From NCBI RefSeq assembly GCF_002343915.1, contig NZ_NETK01000001.1:10378001-10442000 (forward strand): a stretch of 64,000 nt of DNA. Reading direction: 5' to 3'. The notes beneath the pieces were generated by a model. That model had not been told where the DNA came from. It made no database searches and saw only the letters and a program-made list of their open reading frames with translations. Source of the stretch: Nannocystis exedens. Lineage in GTDB: Bacteria; Myxococcota_A; Polyangia; Nannocystales; Nannocystaceae. The translations under genes were made by a program, and so were the position numbers. Shown here piece by piece: positions 1-8,125 of the stretch (position 1 is its first letter; every line of letters starts with the position of its first letter).

Positions 1-1
1 C

Positions 2-421
2 GACCATTCCACCCCGGTCCGCGACGTGATGACGCCGGCCCCGATCACCATCGGACGCGCTCAGACGCTGTCCGACGCGGCCCGGCGGATGCACGAGCAC
101 CACATCCGTCACCTGCCCGTGCTCGAGGGCGGGTACCTGTTCGGGATCCTCAGCGAGCGAGACATCGACCTCATCGAGAGCCTGCGGGACGTCGACCCCG
201 ACGCGGTCAAGGTCGAGGAGGCGATGACGCAGGACCCGTACCGCGTCGGCCCCGACGTGACGGTGGGCGAAGTGGTACGGACGATGGCCGCGCACAAGTA
301 CGGCTCGGCGGTGGTGATGCACGAGGGCCGCGTGGCCGGGATCTTCACCACGGTCGACGCCCTGAACCTGCTGGCCGCGGTCCTGGCGCCCGCCGCCGCG
401 CCGCAGGCCAAGGGTGTATGA
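2..421 (+). CDS. CBS-pair domain protein, 5' end outside the window
   Basis: Two cystathionine-beta-synthase (CBS) motifs fill the protein: the first opens with VRDVMTPAPITI, the second with VEEAMTQDPYRV. Such pairs usually bind adenine nucleotides and act as regulatory modules. The frame is open back to base 2 and the residues before the GTG at 26 (DHSTPVRD) already belong to the normal start of a CBS motif, so the gene probably begins upstream. Only about 140 residues are seen and no effector domain is attached, so it may be a stand-alone CBS protein. It ends 28 bp before the response-regulator start and may be co-transcribed with the two-component pair. Ligand and partner are unknown. Confidence 0.85.
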   Translation, partial: DHSTPVRDVMTPAPITIGRAQTLSDAARRMHEHHIRHLPVLEGGYLFGILSERDIDLIESLRDVDPDAVKVEEAMTQDPYRVGPDVTVGEVVRTMAAHKYGSAVVMHEGRVAGIFTTVDALNLLAAVLAPAAAPQAKGV

Positions 422-449
422 TGCGCCCGCGCCGGGGTTCGGGGCGAAC

Positions 450-1163
450 ATGAGCGGGCTGATTCTCATCGTCGAAGACGAACGCGATCTGGTGGCGACC
501 CTCGAGTACGCGCTCGAGCGCGAGGGCTTCCGCACCCGGTCGGCCTACACCGGTCGGCAAGCGCTCGAGATCGCGGTCACCGAGCCGGCGCCCGACCTCG
601 TGCTGCTCGACCTGATGCTGCCCGACATGTCCGGCACGCAGGTCTGCCAGCAGCTCCGCGCCGGCGAGCGCACGCGGGCGATGCCGGTGATCATGATGAC
701 GGCCAAGGCCGAGGAGGTCGATCGCGTGGTCGGCTTCGAGGTCGGCGCCGACGACTACGTGGTCAAGCCGTTCAGCCTGCGCGAGCTGATGCTGCGGATC
801 CGGGCGGTGCTGCGGCGCAAGGCCCCGGCCGAGACGACTCTGGCGCCGACGCCGTACGGCCGGCTCCGCGTCGACATGGACGGCCACCGCGTGTGGGTCG
901 ACGAGGGCGAGGTCACGCTGACGGCGCTCGAGTTCCGCCTGCTGACGACGCTGATCGCCCGCCGCGGCCGGGTCCAGACCCGCGACGCGCTGCTCGCCGA
1001 CGTGTGGGGCGTGCAGCCGGGGCTGACGACGCGCACGGTCGACACGCACGTCCGCCGCCTGCGCAAGAAGCTCGGCGACATCGCCGACTACGTGCAGACG
1101 CTGCGCGGGGTCGGCTACCGCTTCACGACCGACCTGCGCGCGGCCGAGGACGACGAACCGTGA
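450..1163 (+). CDS. OmpR/PhoB-family response regulator
   Basis: A 237-residue two-domain regulator. The receiver domain has the acidic pair in VEDERD, the phospho-acceptor Asp54 in LLDLMLP, the conserved Thr in MMTAKA and the Lys in VVKPFS. The C-terminal winged helix ends with TRTVDTHVRRLRKKLG and GVGYRF, typical of PhoB/OmpR. I start at ATG 450, which gives the usual MSGLILIVEDE opening; a start at 414 would overlap the CBS gene and add an unrelated leader. The stop overlaps the start of the kinase gene (GTGA), so the two are translationally coupled. By family it is phosphorylated by that kinase and binds DNA. The signal is not evident, though the PhoR-like partner makes phosphate or envelope sensing possible. 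Confidence 0.93.
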   Translation: MSGLILIVEDERDLVATLEYALEREGFRTRSAYTGRQALEIAVTEPAPDLVLLDLMLPDMSGTQVCQQLRAGERTRAMPVIMMTAKAEEVDRVVGFEVGADDYVVKPFSLRELMLRIRAVLRRKAPAETTLAPTPYGRLRVDMDGHRVWVDEGEVTLTALEFRLLTTLIARRGRVQTRDALLADVWGVQPGLTTRTVDTHVRRLRKKLGDIADYVQTLRGVGYRFTTDLRAAEDDEP

Positions 1164-2896
1164 GGCTCGACGTCCGCGGCAAGCTGTTCCTCGTCTCGGT
1201 CCTGCTGGTGTTGTCGGTCGTGCTGGTGGCCGGCGGCTACCTCGAGGGCCAGATCCGCGAGTGGGCCCACGGCCGCGCCGAGGCCGAACTGCTGGCCCAG
1301 GCGCGGGTCGCCCGGGTCGCGCTGGCCTACGACGACGCGCCCGCCGACGCGGTCGCCGACCAACTCGGCGCGGCAAGCGGCGCGCGGGTGACGATCATCG
1401 ACGCGTCGGGCAAGGTGCTCGGCGACTCCGAGATCGCGGAGGGCGAGCTGGCGACCGTCGACTCGCACAGCGACCGCCCCGAGGTCGTCGCCGCGGTCGC
1501 CGAGGGCGAGGGCCGGGCGGTCCGCTACAGCGCGACGCTCGGCACCGACATGATGTACATCGCGGTGCCGTTCACGGCCGGCGCGGTGACGGGCACGGTC
1601 CGCGTCGCCCGCCCGCTCGAGGAGATGGACGCGGCGGTGCGTCGCCTGCGGATCGCGCTCGGGATCGCCGGCCTGCTCAGCCTCGCCGGCGCGGTGGTGC
1701 TGAGCGGCCTGGCGTCGCACTTCCTGGCCCGCACGCTGCGCACGCTGGTCGAGGACGCGCGCCGGGCGGTCGACGGCGAGGAGCCGCGCGTGCCCGCCGA
1801 GCCGGTCGACGAGCCGGGGATGATCGGCTCGCTCAACCGCATGGCGGCCGAGCTCGAGACGACGGTGGGGATGCTGGCGGCCGAGCGCAGCCGCTTCGAG
1901 GCGGTGCTCGAGAGCATGGACGAGGGCGTGGTCGCGGTCGACCAGGCGCAGCAGCTGACCCTGATCAACCGCGCGGCGCTCGGGTTGCTCAGCCTGTCGA
2001 TCGAGCACGGCGGCTCGACGCTGGCCGAGCGGATCCCGATCCCCGCGCTCCATGAATTGGTGCAGCGCGCGCTGGCCGGCCAGCCGGAGCGCCGCGAGTT
2101 CGAGACCCGCACGACGCCGCCGCGGCAGGTGCTGGCGTACGCGAGCCCGCTGCGCAACCAGCAGGGCGCGGTGGTGGTGATGCACGACGTGACCGAGATC
2201 CGCCGGCTCGAGCGGGTCCGCCGCGACTTCGTCGCCAACGTGTCGCATGAGCTGCGCACGCCGGTCAGCATCATCCGCGCCAACGCGGAGACGCTGCTCG
2301 ACGGGGCGATCGAGAAGCCGGAGGTCGCGCGCCGGTTCCTCGACGCCCAGCTGCGCAGCGCCGACCGCCTGGCGGCGCTGGTCGCCGACCTGCTCGAGAT
2401 CTCCCGCATCGAGGCCGGGACCTACGAGATCAGCCCCGACGAGATCGAGCTCGAGCCGATCGTCGCCCACACGATCGACGAGGTCGAACGCCTGGCCCAG
2501 GAGAAGCACATCGAGATCACGTCGGATGTCCCCGAGGACATGACCGTTTGGGCAGACGAGCAGGCGCTCGAGCAGGTGCTGCTCAACCTGATCGACAACG
2601 CGGTCAAGTACACCCCGGTCGGCGGGAAGATCGTGGTGCGCGCCAAGAAGCGCGACGACATGGTCCGCATCGAGGTCGAGGACAACGGCCCCGGCATCGA
2701 GGCCCGCCACCGCGCGCGGGTGTTCGAGCGGTTCTACCGGGTCGACAAGGGCCGCTCGCGCGAGGTCGGCGGCACCGGCCTCGGCCTGGCGATCGTCAAG
2801 CACCTGGCCGAGGCGATGGACGGCCAGGTCGGGGTCGAGCCGGCCGAGCCGCAAGGCTCGAAGTTCTGGCTGCACCTGCCGGCGGCGACGGATTGA
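1160..2896 (+). CDS. PhoR-like membrane sensor histidine kinase
   Basis: A 578-residue sensor kinase starting at GTG 1160, which overlaps the regulator stop by 4 bp. Order of parts: membrane helix about 8-26, extracytoplasmic sensor about 30-160, second helix about 172-195, HAMP, a PAS-like domain about 245-340, then HisKA with phospho-acceptor His363 in VSHELRTP, and HATPase with N-box LIDNAVKYTP, G1 DNGPGIE and G2 GGTGLGLAI. The helix-sensor-helix-HAMP-PAS arrangement is that of PhoR/WalK-type kinases. Autophosphorylation at His363 and transfer to Asp54 of the preceding regulator are inferred from family and overlap. A short tract of 14-bp-phased CATG-like units lies at 2525-2566 inside the ATPase domain (VPEDMTVWADE). 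Confidence 0.93.
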   Translation: MRLDVRGKLFLVSVLLVLSVVLVAGGYLEGQIREWAHGRAEAELLAQARVARVALAYDDAPADAVADQLGAASGARVTIIDASGKVLGDSEIAEGELATVDSHSDRPEVVAAVAEGEGRAVRYSATLGTDMMYIAVPFTAGAVTGTVRVARPLEEMDAAVRRLRIALGIAGLLSLAGAVVLSGLASHFLARTLRTLVEDARRAVDGEEPRVPAEPVDEPGMIGSLNRMAAELETTVGMLAAERSRFEAVLESMDEGVVAVDQAQQLTLINRAALGLLSLSIEHGGSTLAERIPIPALHELVQRALAGQPERREFETRTTPPRQVLAYASPLRNQQGAVVVMHDVTEIRRLERVRRDFVANVSHELRTPVSIIRANAETLLDGAIEKPEVARRFLDAQLRSADRLAALVADLLEISRIEAGTYEISPDEIELEPIVAHTIDEVERLAQEKHIEITSDVPEDMTVWADEQALEQVLLNLIDNAVKYTPVGGKIVVRAKKRDDMVRIEVEDNGPGIEARHRARVFERFYRVDKGRSREVGGTGLGLAIVKHLAEAMDGQVGVEPAEPQGSKFWLHLPAATD

Positions 2897-3091
2897 CGCG
2901 AGCTGCCTACGGCAACGGACAGACGCCCGCGTCGGTGTTGGTGAACCGGGGTGCGCACACCTGGCCGACGCCCGGTGCGGGTCCCCGGACGGGCGAGGGC
3001 GACTCATGGCGGGCGCTGCCATCTTGGCGGCACCCGCGGCCGGAGAGCGAGGACAAAGCGAGCGCGAGGGCGTTCGCCCCCGCGCGGCCTT

Positions 3092-4333
3092 TCAGCCGAT
3101 GAAGCAGCCGTACTCGATCTGCACCACGCCGGTCTCCTTGTAGAGCTCGCACGCGTCCCCGCAGAGGATGATCGCGTCGCGGTCGGGCGTGGTGTACTTC
3201 CAGCCGGCCTCGTCGTCGCAGTTGGCGACCTGCGTGTCCTGGCCCTCGTAGACCTGCTGCGCAGGGTCGTCGTCGCCGCCGACCTCGACGCGCTGGATGT
3301 AGAACATCTCCGGGACCGGCTCGCCGAGCTTGATCTCGCACGAGACGACCTGCTGCGTGATCGCGTTGAGCGCGTCTTGCAGCTCGGTCTGGTTGAGGGC
3401 GTTGTAGAATTTCTCGTCGCCGGGCCGCGCGGTGCCGCCGAGCTCGGCCAGCTCGTTGAGCTTCTCGTAGGTGTTGGTGTTGTCGGGGTTGCCGTCGACC
3501 ACCGTCGGCGAGAACACGTCCTCGATGTCGATGCCGATGACGTAGGTCGGGAAGCCCATCGCCGCGGCCTCGGCGACCACCAGCGGCAGGTTGTCGTCGT
3601 ACGCGTTGAACAGCTCGGGCGTCACCGTGCCCGCCTTGCAGTTGGCGGCGCCGTCGGTGACGAGGATGATGAACTTCGGCTCGTCGTCCTGGAGGCTGGC
3701 GAGCTCTTCCAGGGCGACCTGGATGCCGGCCGCGGCCGGGGTGCCGCCGGCGATCGTCATGGTGTCGGCCGGCGGCAAGGCGGCGAGGATCGCGGCGCCG
3801 CTCTGCGGGCCGATCGGCACCAGCGGGTCGGGATCGACCGGGCAGGCGGCCGGGCCGTAGGCGCTGGTGGCGGTGAGCGACGGGAACAGCACCGCGCCGA
3901 AGTTGATGACGTTGTCGAGGCCGGCGAAGATCGACTCGACGACCGAGTGGAGGCTCATCCAGCGGGTGATGTCGGGGGTGTTGGGGTCAGCGTCGTGGTC
4001 CCAGAAGCCGGACTCCTCCGAGATCATCGAGCCCGACTTGTCGAGCACGAGCATGACCCGCGGGATGACGGGCTCGATCGCCATCGGCACGAACTCGTCA
4101 CACACCAGCGGACCGTCCTCGGTGGTGGTCCCGGTGACGTCGGGCCCGGTGCTGGTGGGTGCCCCGGTGGTCGGGTCGTCCGGCTCGGTGGTGCCGGTGG
4201 TGCTGGTCAGCGGAGGCAGCTCGACGCCGGTCGTGCCGGGGGTCGAGTTGGCTCCCGCGGTGTCGTTGTCTTCGCCAGGGCACGCGCTCAGGAGCGCGAC
4301 GGAAGCTACGGTTACGAACAGAGGGCGCTGCAT
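3092..4333 (-). CDS. VWA-domain lipoprotein, paralogue 1
   Basis: A 413-residue predicted lipoprotein. The signal peptide ends in a lipobox with Cys18 (LLSAC), followed by a long Thr/Ser/Pro/Gly linker to about residue 76 and a von Willebrand A domain. A full MIDAS metal site is visible: Asp98-x-Ser100-x-Ser102 (DKSGS), Thr198 in GGTP and Asp227 in VTDGAAN. The C-terminal part has scattered Cys and ends CELYKETGVVQIEYGCF. The family binds partners through a divalent metal; here it would be displayed at the outer membrane or in the periplasm. It is the last of three paralogues on this strand. Its upstream sequence matches that of paralogue 2 in content and spacing, which supports this start. 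The ligand is unknown. Confidence 0.9.
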   Translation of the reverse strand: MQRPLFVTVASVALLSACPGEDNDTAGANSTPGTTGVELPPLTSTTGTTEPDDPTTGAPTSTGPDVTGTTTEDGPLVCDEFVPMAIEPVIPRVMLVLDKSGSMISEESGFWDHDADPNTPDITRWMSLHSVVESIFAGLDNVINFGAVLFPSLTATSAYGPAACPVDPDPLVPIGPQSGAAILAALPPADTMTIAGGTPAAAGIQVALEELASLQDDEPKFIILVTDGAANCKAGTVTPELFNAYDDNLPLVVAEAAAMGFPTYVIGIDIEDVFSPTVVDGNPDNTNTYEKLNELAELGGTARPGDEKFYNALNQTELQDALNAITQQVVSCEIKLGEPVPEMFYIQRVEVGGDDDPAQQVYEGQDTQVANCDDEAGWKYTTPDRDAIILCGDACELYKETGVVQIEYGCFIG

Positions 4334-4341
4334 GCCGGGGC

Positions 4342-4367
4342 AGTACCCGCGCCCGCGCTTTCAATTG
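4342..4367 (-). promoter_or_regulatory. Candidate promoter of VWA paralogue 1, conserved with paralogue 2
   Basis: Read on the minus strand: CAATTG, 16 nt, TACT, then GCCCCGGC and the ATG. The same two blocks at the same distance occur before paralogue 2. TACT may be part of a -10 element 8 nt from the start codon, which would give a leaderless or nearly leaderless mRNA; there is no Shine-Dalgarno sequence. Conservation between paralogues is seen; promoter function is inferred. Confidence 0.45.
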
Positions 4368-4470
4368 GGAGGGCGAAAAAAGGAGGCTAAGCCAAGCCAA
4401 AACGGCGACCGCGGCGGGTCCGGAGCATGCGCGCCCTCGCTCGCCCCGGACCCGCGCGGCGCCGAACTCT

Positions 4471-5691
4471 TCAGGGGATGAAGCAGCCGTACTCGATCTC
4501 GATGCGCCCGGTGGCCTTGTAGTGCTCGCAGGCCGCGCCGCACAGCAGGATCGCGTCACGCGCGGGGGTCGTGTACTTCCAGCCGCTCTCGCTGTCGCAA
4601 TCGCCGACCTGCGTGTCCATGCCCGGGTACTCCTGCTCGTCGGGGCCCTCCTCGCCGATCTCGACCAACTGGATGTAGAAGAAGTCCGGGACGGGCTTGC
4701 CGAGGCCGATCTCGCACGACACGACGTCGCCGGTGATCGCCATCAGCGCGGCCTGCAGCTCCTGCTCGTTGGTGGCGTTGTAGAACTTCTCGTCGCCCGG
4801 CCGCGCGGTGCCGGCGATCTCCGCCAGCTCGTTGAGCTTCTCGTAGGGGTTGATGCCGTCCGGGTTGCCGTCCTGCAGCACCGGCGTGAGCGCGTTCGAG
4901 ATGTCGATGCCGACGACGTGGGTCGGATAACCGGCGGCGCGCGCGTCGGCGACGGTGGTGGCCAGGCGGCCGTCGTAGTCGTCGAACAGCGCCTCGTTGT
5001 CGGGGTCGCAGTTGGCGGCGCCGTCGGTGATGAAGATGATGAACTTCGGCTCGTCGCCCCCGAGGCCGTCGAGCTCGCTGACGGCGGCGAGGATGCCCTC
5101 GGTCGACGGGGTGCCGCCCGCGATCGTGGTGGTGTCGCCCGGCGGGATGGCGTCCAGGATCGCCGCGCCGCTCTGCGGTCCGACGGGCACCAGCGGCTCG
5201 GCGTCGACGACGCAGGCGTCGATGTTCGGCTTCGAGGTCGCGGCGAGCGACGGGAACAGCACGGCGCCGAACTGGACGACGCTGTCGAGGCCGCCGACCA
5301 TCGACTCGACGACCGCGCGCAGGCTCGACCAGCGCGTCACGGGTTCGGTGGCAGGATCGCCGTCGTGGTCCCACTCGAGCAGCATCGAGCCCGACTTGTC
5401 GAGCACGAGGACGATCCGCGGGATGATCGGCTCGGGCGTCGCCGGGATGAAGTCGTCGCACTTGATCGGCCCGTCGTCGGTGGTGCTGCTGCTCGTGGTG
5501 GTCGGATCGGGCTCGTCCAGGGTGGCGGTCCCGGGCTCGCCGGTGCTGGTGCTGTCGTCCAGCGTCGTCGGCGGGAGGATGCTGGTCACCACCTCCGAGG
5601 TGGCGTCGCTGTCGCTGTCGGCCTTACCGCCGCCGGGACACGCGGAGAGGAGGAGCGCAAACCAAGCCATGGAAAGGAGTGAGCGCGGCAT
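4471..5691 (-). CDS. VWA-domain lipoprotein, paralogue 2
   Basis: A 406-residue paralogue of the 3092-4333 gene with the same plan: signal peptide and lipobox (LLLSAC), Ser/Thr-rich linker with TTTSSSTT, then a VWA domain with DKSGSM, GGTP and ITDGAAN as MIDAS loops, and the same C-terminal half ending CEHYKATGRIEIEYGCF. I start at ATG 5691 rather than further upstream because it aligns with the start of paralogue 1, including the shared block before it. The pair is clearly a tandem duplication: interiors match closely and linkers have diverged. Role by family is metal-dependent binding at the cell envelope; no partner is evident. Confidence 0.9.
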   Translation of the reverse strand: MPRSLLSMAWFALLLSACPGGGKADSDSDATSEVVTSILPPTTLDDSTSTGEPGTATLDEPDPTTTSSSTTDDGPIKCDDFIPATPEPIIPRIVLVLDKSGSMLLEWDHDGDPATEPVTRWSSLRAVVESMVGGLDSVVQFGAVLFPSLAATSKPNIDACVVDAEPLVPVGPQSGAAILDAIPPGDTTTIAGGTPSTEGILAAVSELDGLGGDEPKFIIFITDGAANCDPDNEALFDDYDGRLATTVADARAAGYPTHVVGIDISNALTPVLQDGNPDGINPYEKLNELAEIAGTARPGDEKFYNATNEQELQAALMAITGDVVSCEIGLGKPVPDFFYIQLVEIGEEGPDEQEYPGMDTQVGDCDSESGWKYTTPARDAILLCGAACEHYKATGRIEIEYGCFIP

Positions 5692-5699
5692 GACAGGGC

Positions 5700-5725
5700 A
5701 GTACCCGCCGCGTCGCAATCAATTG
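5700..5725 (-). promoter_or_regulatory. Candidate promoter of VWA paralogue 2
   Basis: On the minus strand CAATTG is followed after 16 nt by TACT, then GCCCTGTC and the start codon. Both elements and the spacing are identical to those before paralogue 1, while the intervening bases differ, which is a phylogenetic-footprint argument for function. The element lies in the 52-bp gap between the divergently evolving paralogues 2 and 3. Confidence 0.45.
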
Positions 5726-5743
5726 CGGGTCGCGTGTCGATCG

Positions 5744-6898
5744 CTACGGGCAGCCGAAGCGCAACCGGGCGATCGCGCCCGCGTGTAGGCGAGCGCAGGC
5801 GTCAGGGCACAGCTCGAGCGCGAGGTGGTCGTCGTCGCGCCAGCGCCACGCCTGCTCGTCGGTGCAGTCGGGGTCGGCGCGGTGCATGCGGCCGTCGACG
5901 TCGAGGGCGACGAGGTCGGGGTAGTCGGGCGCGGCGTCGATGCGGATCCGGCACGCATCGACCTCGTCGGCCAGGGGAGCCAGGCGCTCGCGCAGGCCGG
6001 CGATGACCTGCGGCAGGGCGGCGCTGTCGCGCAGGTGGAGGTAGTGCTCGGGGCCCGCCTGCGCCGCGCCGCCGGCCAGCGCGAGCTGGTTGAAGTACTC
6101 GTGCGGGTTGACGTCGTCGATCATGCTGTCGCCGGCGGCGGGCGGGGCCATCACGTCCATGACGCTGATGCCGACGACGATGGTGGGGATCCCGCCGGCG
6201 AAGCTCTGCTCGACCAGCGGGTAGACCTCGACGTCGAGCTTCTCGGCGAAGTCCGAGCTGATCTGCGGCGTGGCGGTGCAGTTGGGCGGGTTGTCGCTGA
6301 CGAGGACGATCGCGCGGGCGCGCACGGGGCCGCCCTCGCTCGGCTCGAACAGGTTGGACCAGGCCTCGCGCAGCGGGTTCTCGCCGATCGGCGGCGACGA
6401 GGTGTCCTCGGGGACGGCCGCGAGGATCGCCGCGGCGGCGTCCTCGGCGTCGAACGGGACCCGCGAGTTGTCGTTGAGGTTGCAGATGCCCTGCTCGGAG
6501 ATGAGGGTCGGGGTCGGAAAGACGACGGCGCCGAAGTCGACGCGGTCGGCGAACTCGGGCACGACGGCGTGGACGAGCTGGTGGACGCCGTCCCACCGCG
6601 ACGGCCCGGGCGGGTCGTCGGCCTGGGCGCAGCGCTCGCGCTCCTCGGGGTCGTCGAGGCAGCGGCGCATCGACTTCGAGTGGTCGAGCAGCCAGGCGAC
6701 CTGCGGCCGCAGGTCGGCGAGGTCGATCGTCATGCCGCTGCAGCGGCGCTCGCGGGCGCACACGCCGTCGTCCTGGCACGGCAGGCCGGGGCCGCAGTCG
6801 GCGTCCGCCTCGCAGCGCTCGCCCCACAGCGCCTGTCCCTCGAAACATGACCCGAGGACCAGGGCGAGGGCGAAGCCGACGGGGGCCGCGCGCGCCAT
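5744..6898 (-). CDS. VWA-like lipoprotein, paralogue 3 (divergent)
   Basis: A 384-residue lipoprotein: signal peptide MARAAPVGFALALVLGSC, a short Cys-rich module (CEADADCGPGLPCQDDGVC) and a VWA-like domain. The first MIDAS loop is DHSKSM (Asp-x-Ser-x-Ser kept), but the other loops differ from paralogues 1 and 2: IGEN replaces GGTP and VSDNPPN replaces VTDGAAN, so metal binding may be weakened. The C-terminal half keeps the NPHEYFNQLALAGG and Cys pattern of its neighbours. Its ATG overlaps the stop of the upstream DUF882 gene (ATGA), so the two are coupled. I infer an ancient third copy of the same family that has taken a different binding role. Confidence 0.85.
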   Translation of the reverse strand: MARAAPVGFALALVLGSCFEGQALWGERCEADADCGPGLPCQDDGVCARERRCSGMTIDLADLRPQVAWLLDHSKSMRRCLDDPEERERCAQADDPPGPSRWDGVHQLVHAVVPEFADRVDFGAVVFPTPTLISEQGICNLNDNSRVPFDAEDAAAAILAAVPEDTSSPPIGENPLREAWSNLFEPSEGGPVRARAIVLVSDNPPNCTATPQISSDFAEKLDVEVYPLVEQSFAGGIPTIVVGISVMDVMAPPAAGDSMIDDVNPHEYFNQLALAGGAAQAGPEHYLHLRDSAALPQVIAGLRERLAPLADEVDACRIRIDAAPDYPDLVALDVDGRMHRADPDCTDEQAWRWRDDDHLALELCPDACARLHAGAIARLRFGCP

Positions 6899-7542
6899 CA
6901 GTGGCCCTTCCAGGTCCGGCGCTTGCCGGTGTCGAGGTGGACGAACTGGCTGACCGGGTAGTAGCCGACGCCGCCCTTCCACCGCTTGAGCGCGTACTTG
7001 TACAGCTTGTCGGCCTTGACCCCCGGCAGCGAGAAGTCGATCGCCTGGCTGCGCGCGTGCTGGCTGTCGCGCGCGACCTCGCGGCCCTTCTTGGTGAGCA
7101 TCAGGTTGAACTTGGGGTGGCGGAAGCCGCTGACGATGTGGACCTCGCGGGCGCCGAAGTGGTCGGCGGCCGCGATGACGCCGGCGATCAGCTCGGCCGG
7201 GTGGCTGGCCAGCTCGTCGGTGAAGCGGCAGCGGAAGAACCGCGCCAGCGCGCCCTCGGGGTGCGGGCCCCGCAGCGGCATGACCTCGAGCGTGTGCAGG
7301 TGCCGGGCGAACAGCACGGGCTCGGCCTCGGCGCCGGCGCGCGGGGAGTCGCGGCAGGCCGGGTCGATGAGACATGTGCCATCGGACATGTCCTTCGGGC
7401 AACACGCGCGCCGGGCCGGCGGGGCGGCTCGCTTGGCCGCGAGGTAGGCGGCCTTCTTGTCGCCCTCGTGCTCGCCGGTCGGACCGCCGGCGGGGCCGGG
7501 TCCGACGAGCGCGGCGACGAGGAGGGCGACCAGCACCCGCAC
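6898..7542 (-). CDS. DUF882 / M15-type peptidoglycan peptidase-like protein
   Basis: A 214-residue exported protein. After a short signal sequence and a variable region it matches the DUF882 (YcbK-like, M15-related) domain: SGFRHPKFN, SQHARSQAIDF, GGVGYYP, SQFVHLDTG. The His/Asp/His set (SQH, AIDF, FVHLD) are the expected zinc ligands. M15 enzymes cleave D-alanyl bonds or trim peptidoglycan cross-links, so a periplasmic wall-processing role is likely. It is co-transcribed with, and overlaps, VWA paralogue 3. Odd point: two 14-bp repeat units at 7373-7400 lie in frame and encode PKDMSDGTC, a stretch unrelated to the domain. Confidence 0.8.
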   Translation of the reverse strand: MRVLVALLVAALVGPGPAGGPTGEHEGDKKAAYLAAKRAAPPARRACCPKDMSDGTCLIDPACRDSPRAGAEAEPVLFARHLHTLEVMPLRGPHPEGALARFFRCRFTDELASHPAELIAGVIAAADHFGAREVHIVSGFRHPKFNLMLTKKGREVARDSQHARSQAIDFSLPGVKADKLYKYALKRWKGGVGYYPVSQFVHLDTGKRRTWKGH

Positions 7543-7620
7543 AGTCTAGTGCCTCGACCGGGGCATTTCGAGCGCGCGGGCGGCTCTCCGGGCCGCCCGG
7601 ACGGACTTCGGCGACCGGCT

Positions 7621-8100
7621 CTAGCGCGCTTCGCCGGGGAAGCGCGCGACCTCGACGTAGGCCCCGGGGCCGACGTCGCGCACGCGGCGGAACAGCACGG
7701 CGCCGGCGATCTCGTGCTCCTGCGCGTCGACGACCAGGTAGTCGACGGGGTAGCCGGCAGCCAGCGCCGCGGCCTCGTCCTCGGCCGAGAAGTAGGCGCC
7801 GACCCGCGGGTGCGAGTGGTAGATGATCGTGGGCGGATCGTCGCCGTCGAACGCGCGCGTGAACTCCATCAGCTCGCGGCCGCCGAAGTTGTAGCCGTTG
7901 GCCGAGGTGCGCGGGTAGGTCTCGGGGTCCATCGCGTGCAGCTTGTCCATGAAGTTCTTGCACGGATAGAGCCGCATGTCGGCGCCGCGACCCCTGAGGT
8001 AGCCGCAGCACTCGCTCGGGAACTCGGCCCGCGACTGGGCGTAGATCCGGGCCAGCAGCGCGGCGGGGATGACGAATTCGGAACCTGGCGTCTCGGACAT
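7621..8100 (-). CDS. JAMM/Mov34 metalloprotease, Mec-like (cysteine release from carrier)
   Basis: A 159-residue stand-alone JAB1/MPN domain with the complete JAMM zinc site: Glu30 in SECCG, His95-Ser-His97 in YHSHPRVG, Ser105 and Asp108 in FSAED. In mycobacteria the homologous Mec enzyme cuts newly made cysteine from the C-terminus of the carrier CysO. Its place as the last gene of an operon with a MoaD/CysO-like carrier and two cysteine synthases argues for the same reaction here. The start ATG sits inside a 14-bp repeat unit (GGACATGTCC) that also bridges the 5-bp gap to the upstream synthase gene. No signal peptide, so cytoplasmic. Confidence 0.87.
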   Translation of the reverse strand: MSETPGSEFVIPAALLARIYAQSRAEFPSECCGYLRGRGADMRLYPCKNFMDKLHAMDPETYPRTSANGYNFGGRELMEFTRAFDGDDPPTIIYHSHPRVGAYFSAEDEAAALAAGYPVDYLVVDAQEHEIAGAVLFRRVRDVGPGAYVEVARFPGEAR

Positions 8101-8125
8101 GTCCTTCACCACAGGTAGCGCTTCT
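8084..8125. repeat. 14-bp repeat tract (3 units) at a gene junction
   Basis: Units begin at 8084 (CCTG), 8098 (CATG) and 8112 (CAGG), exactly 14 bp apart. The tract covers the last codons and stop of the cysteine-synthase gene and the start codon and first codons of the JAMM gene, so the repeat itself makes the junction. Confidence 0.6.

Noticed and set aside
2951-4390. Long plus-strand frame across the first VWA lipoprotein
   Set aside because: Antisense shadow of the VWA gene; the minus strand has a lipobox, a full MIDAS and a paralogue with conserved upstream sequence.
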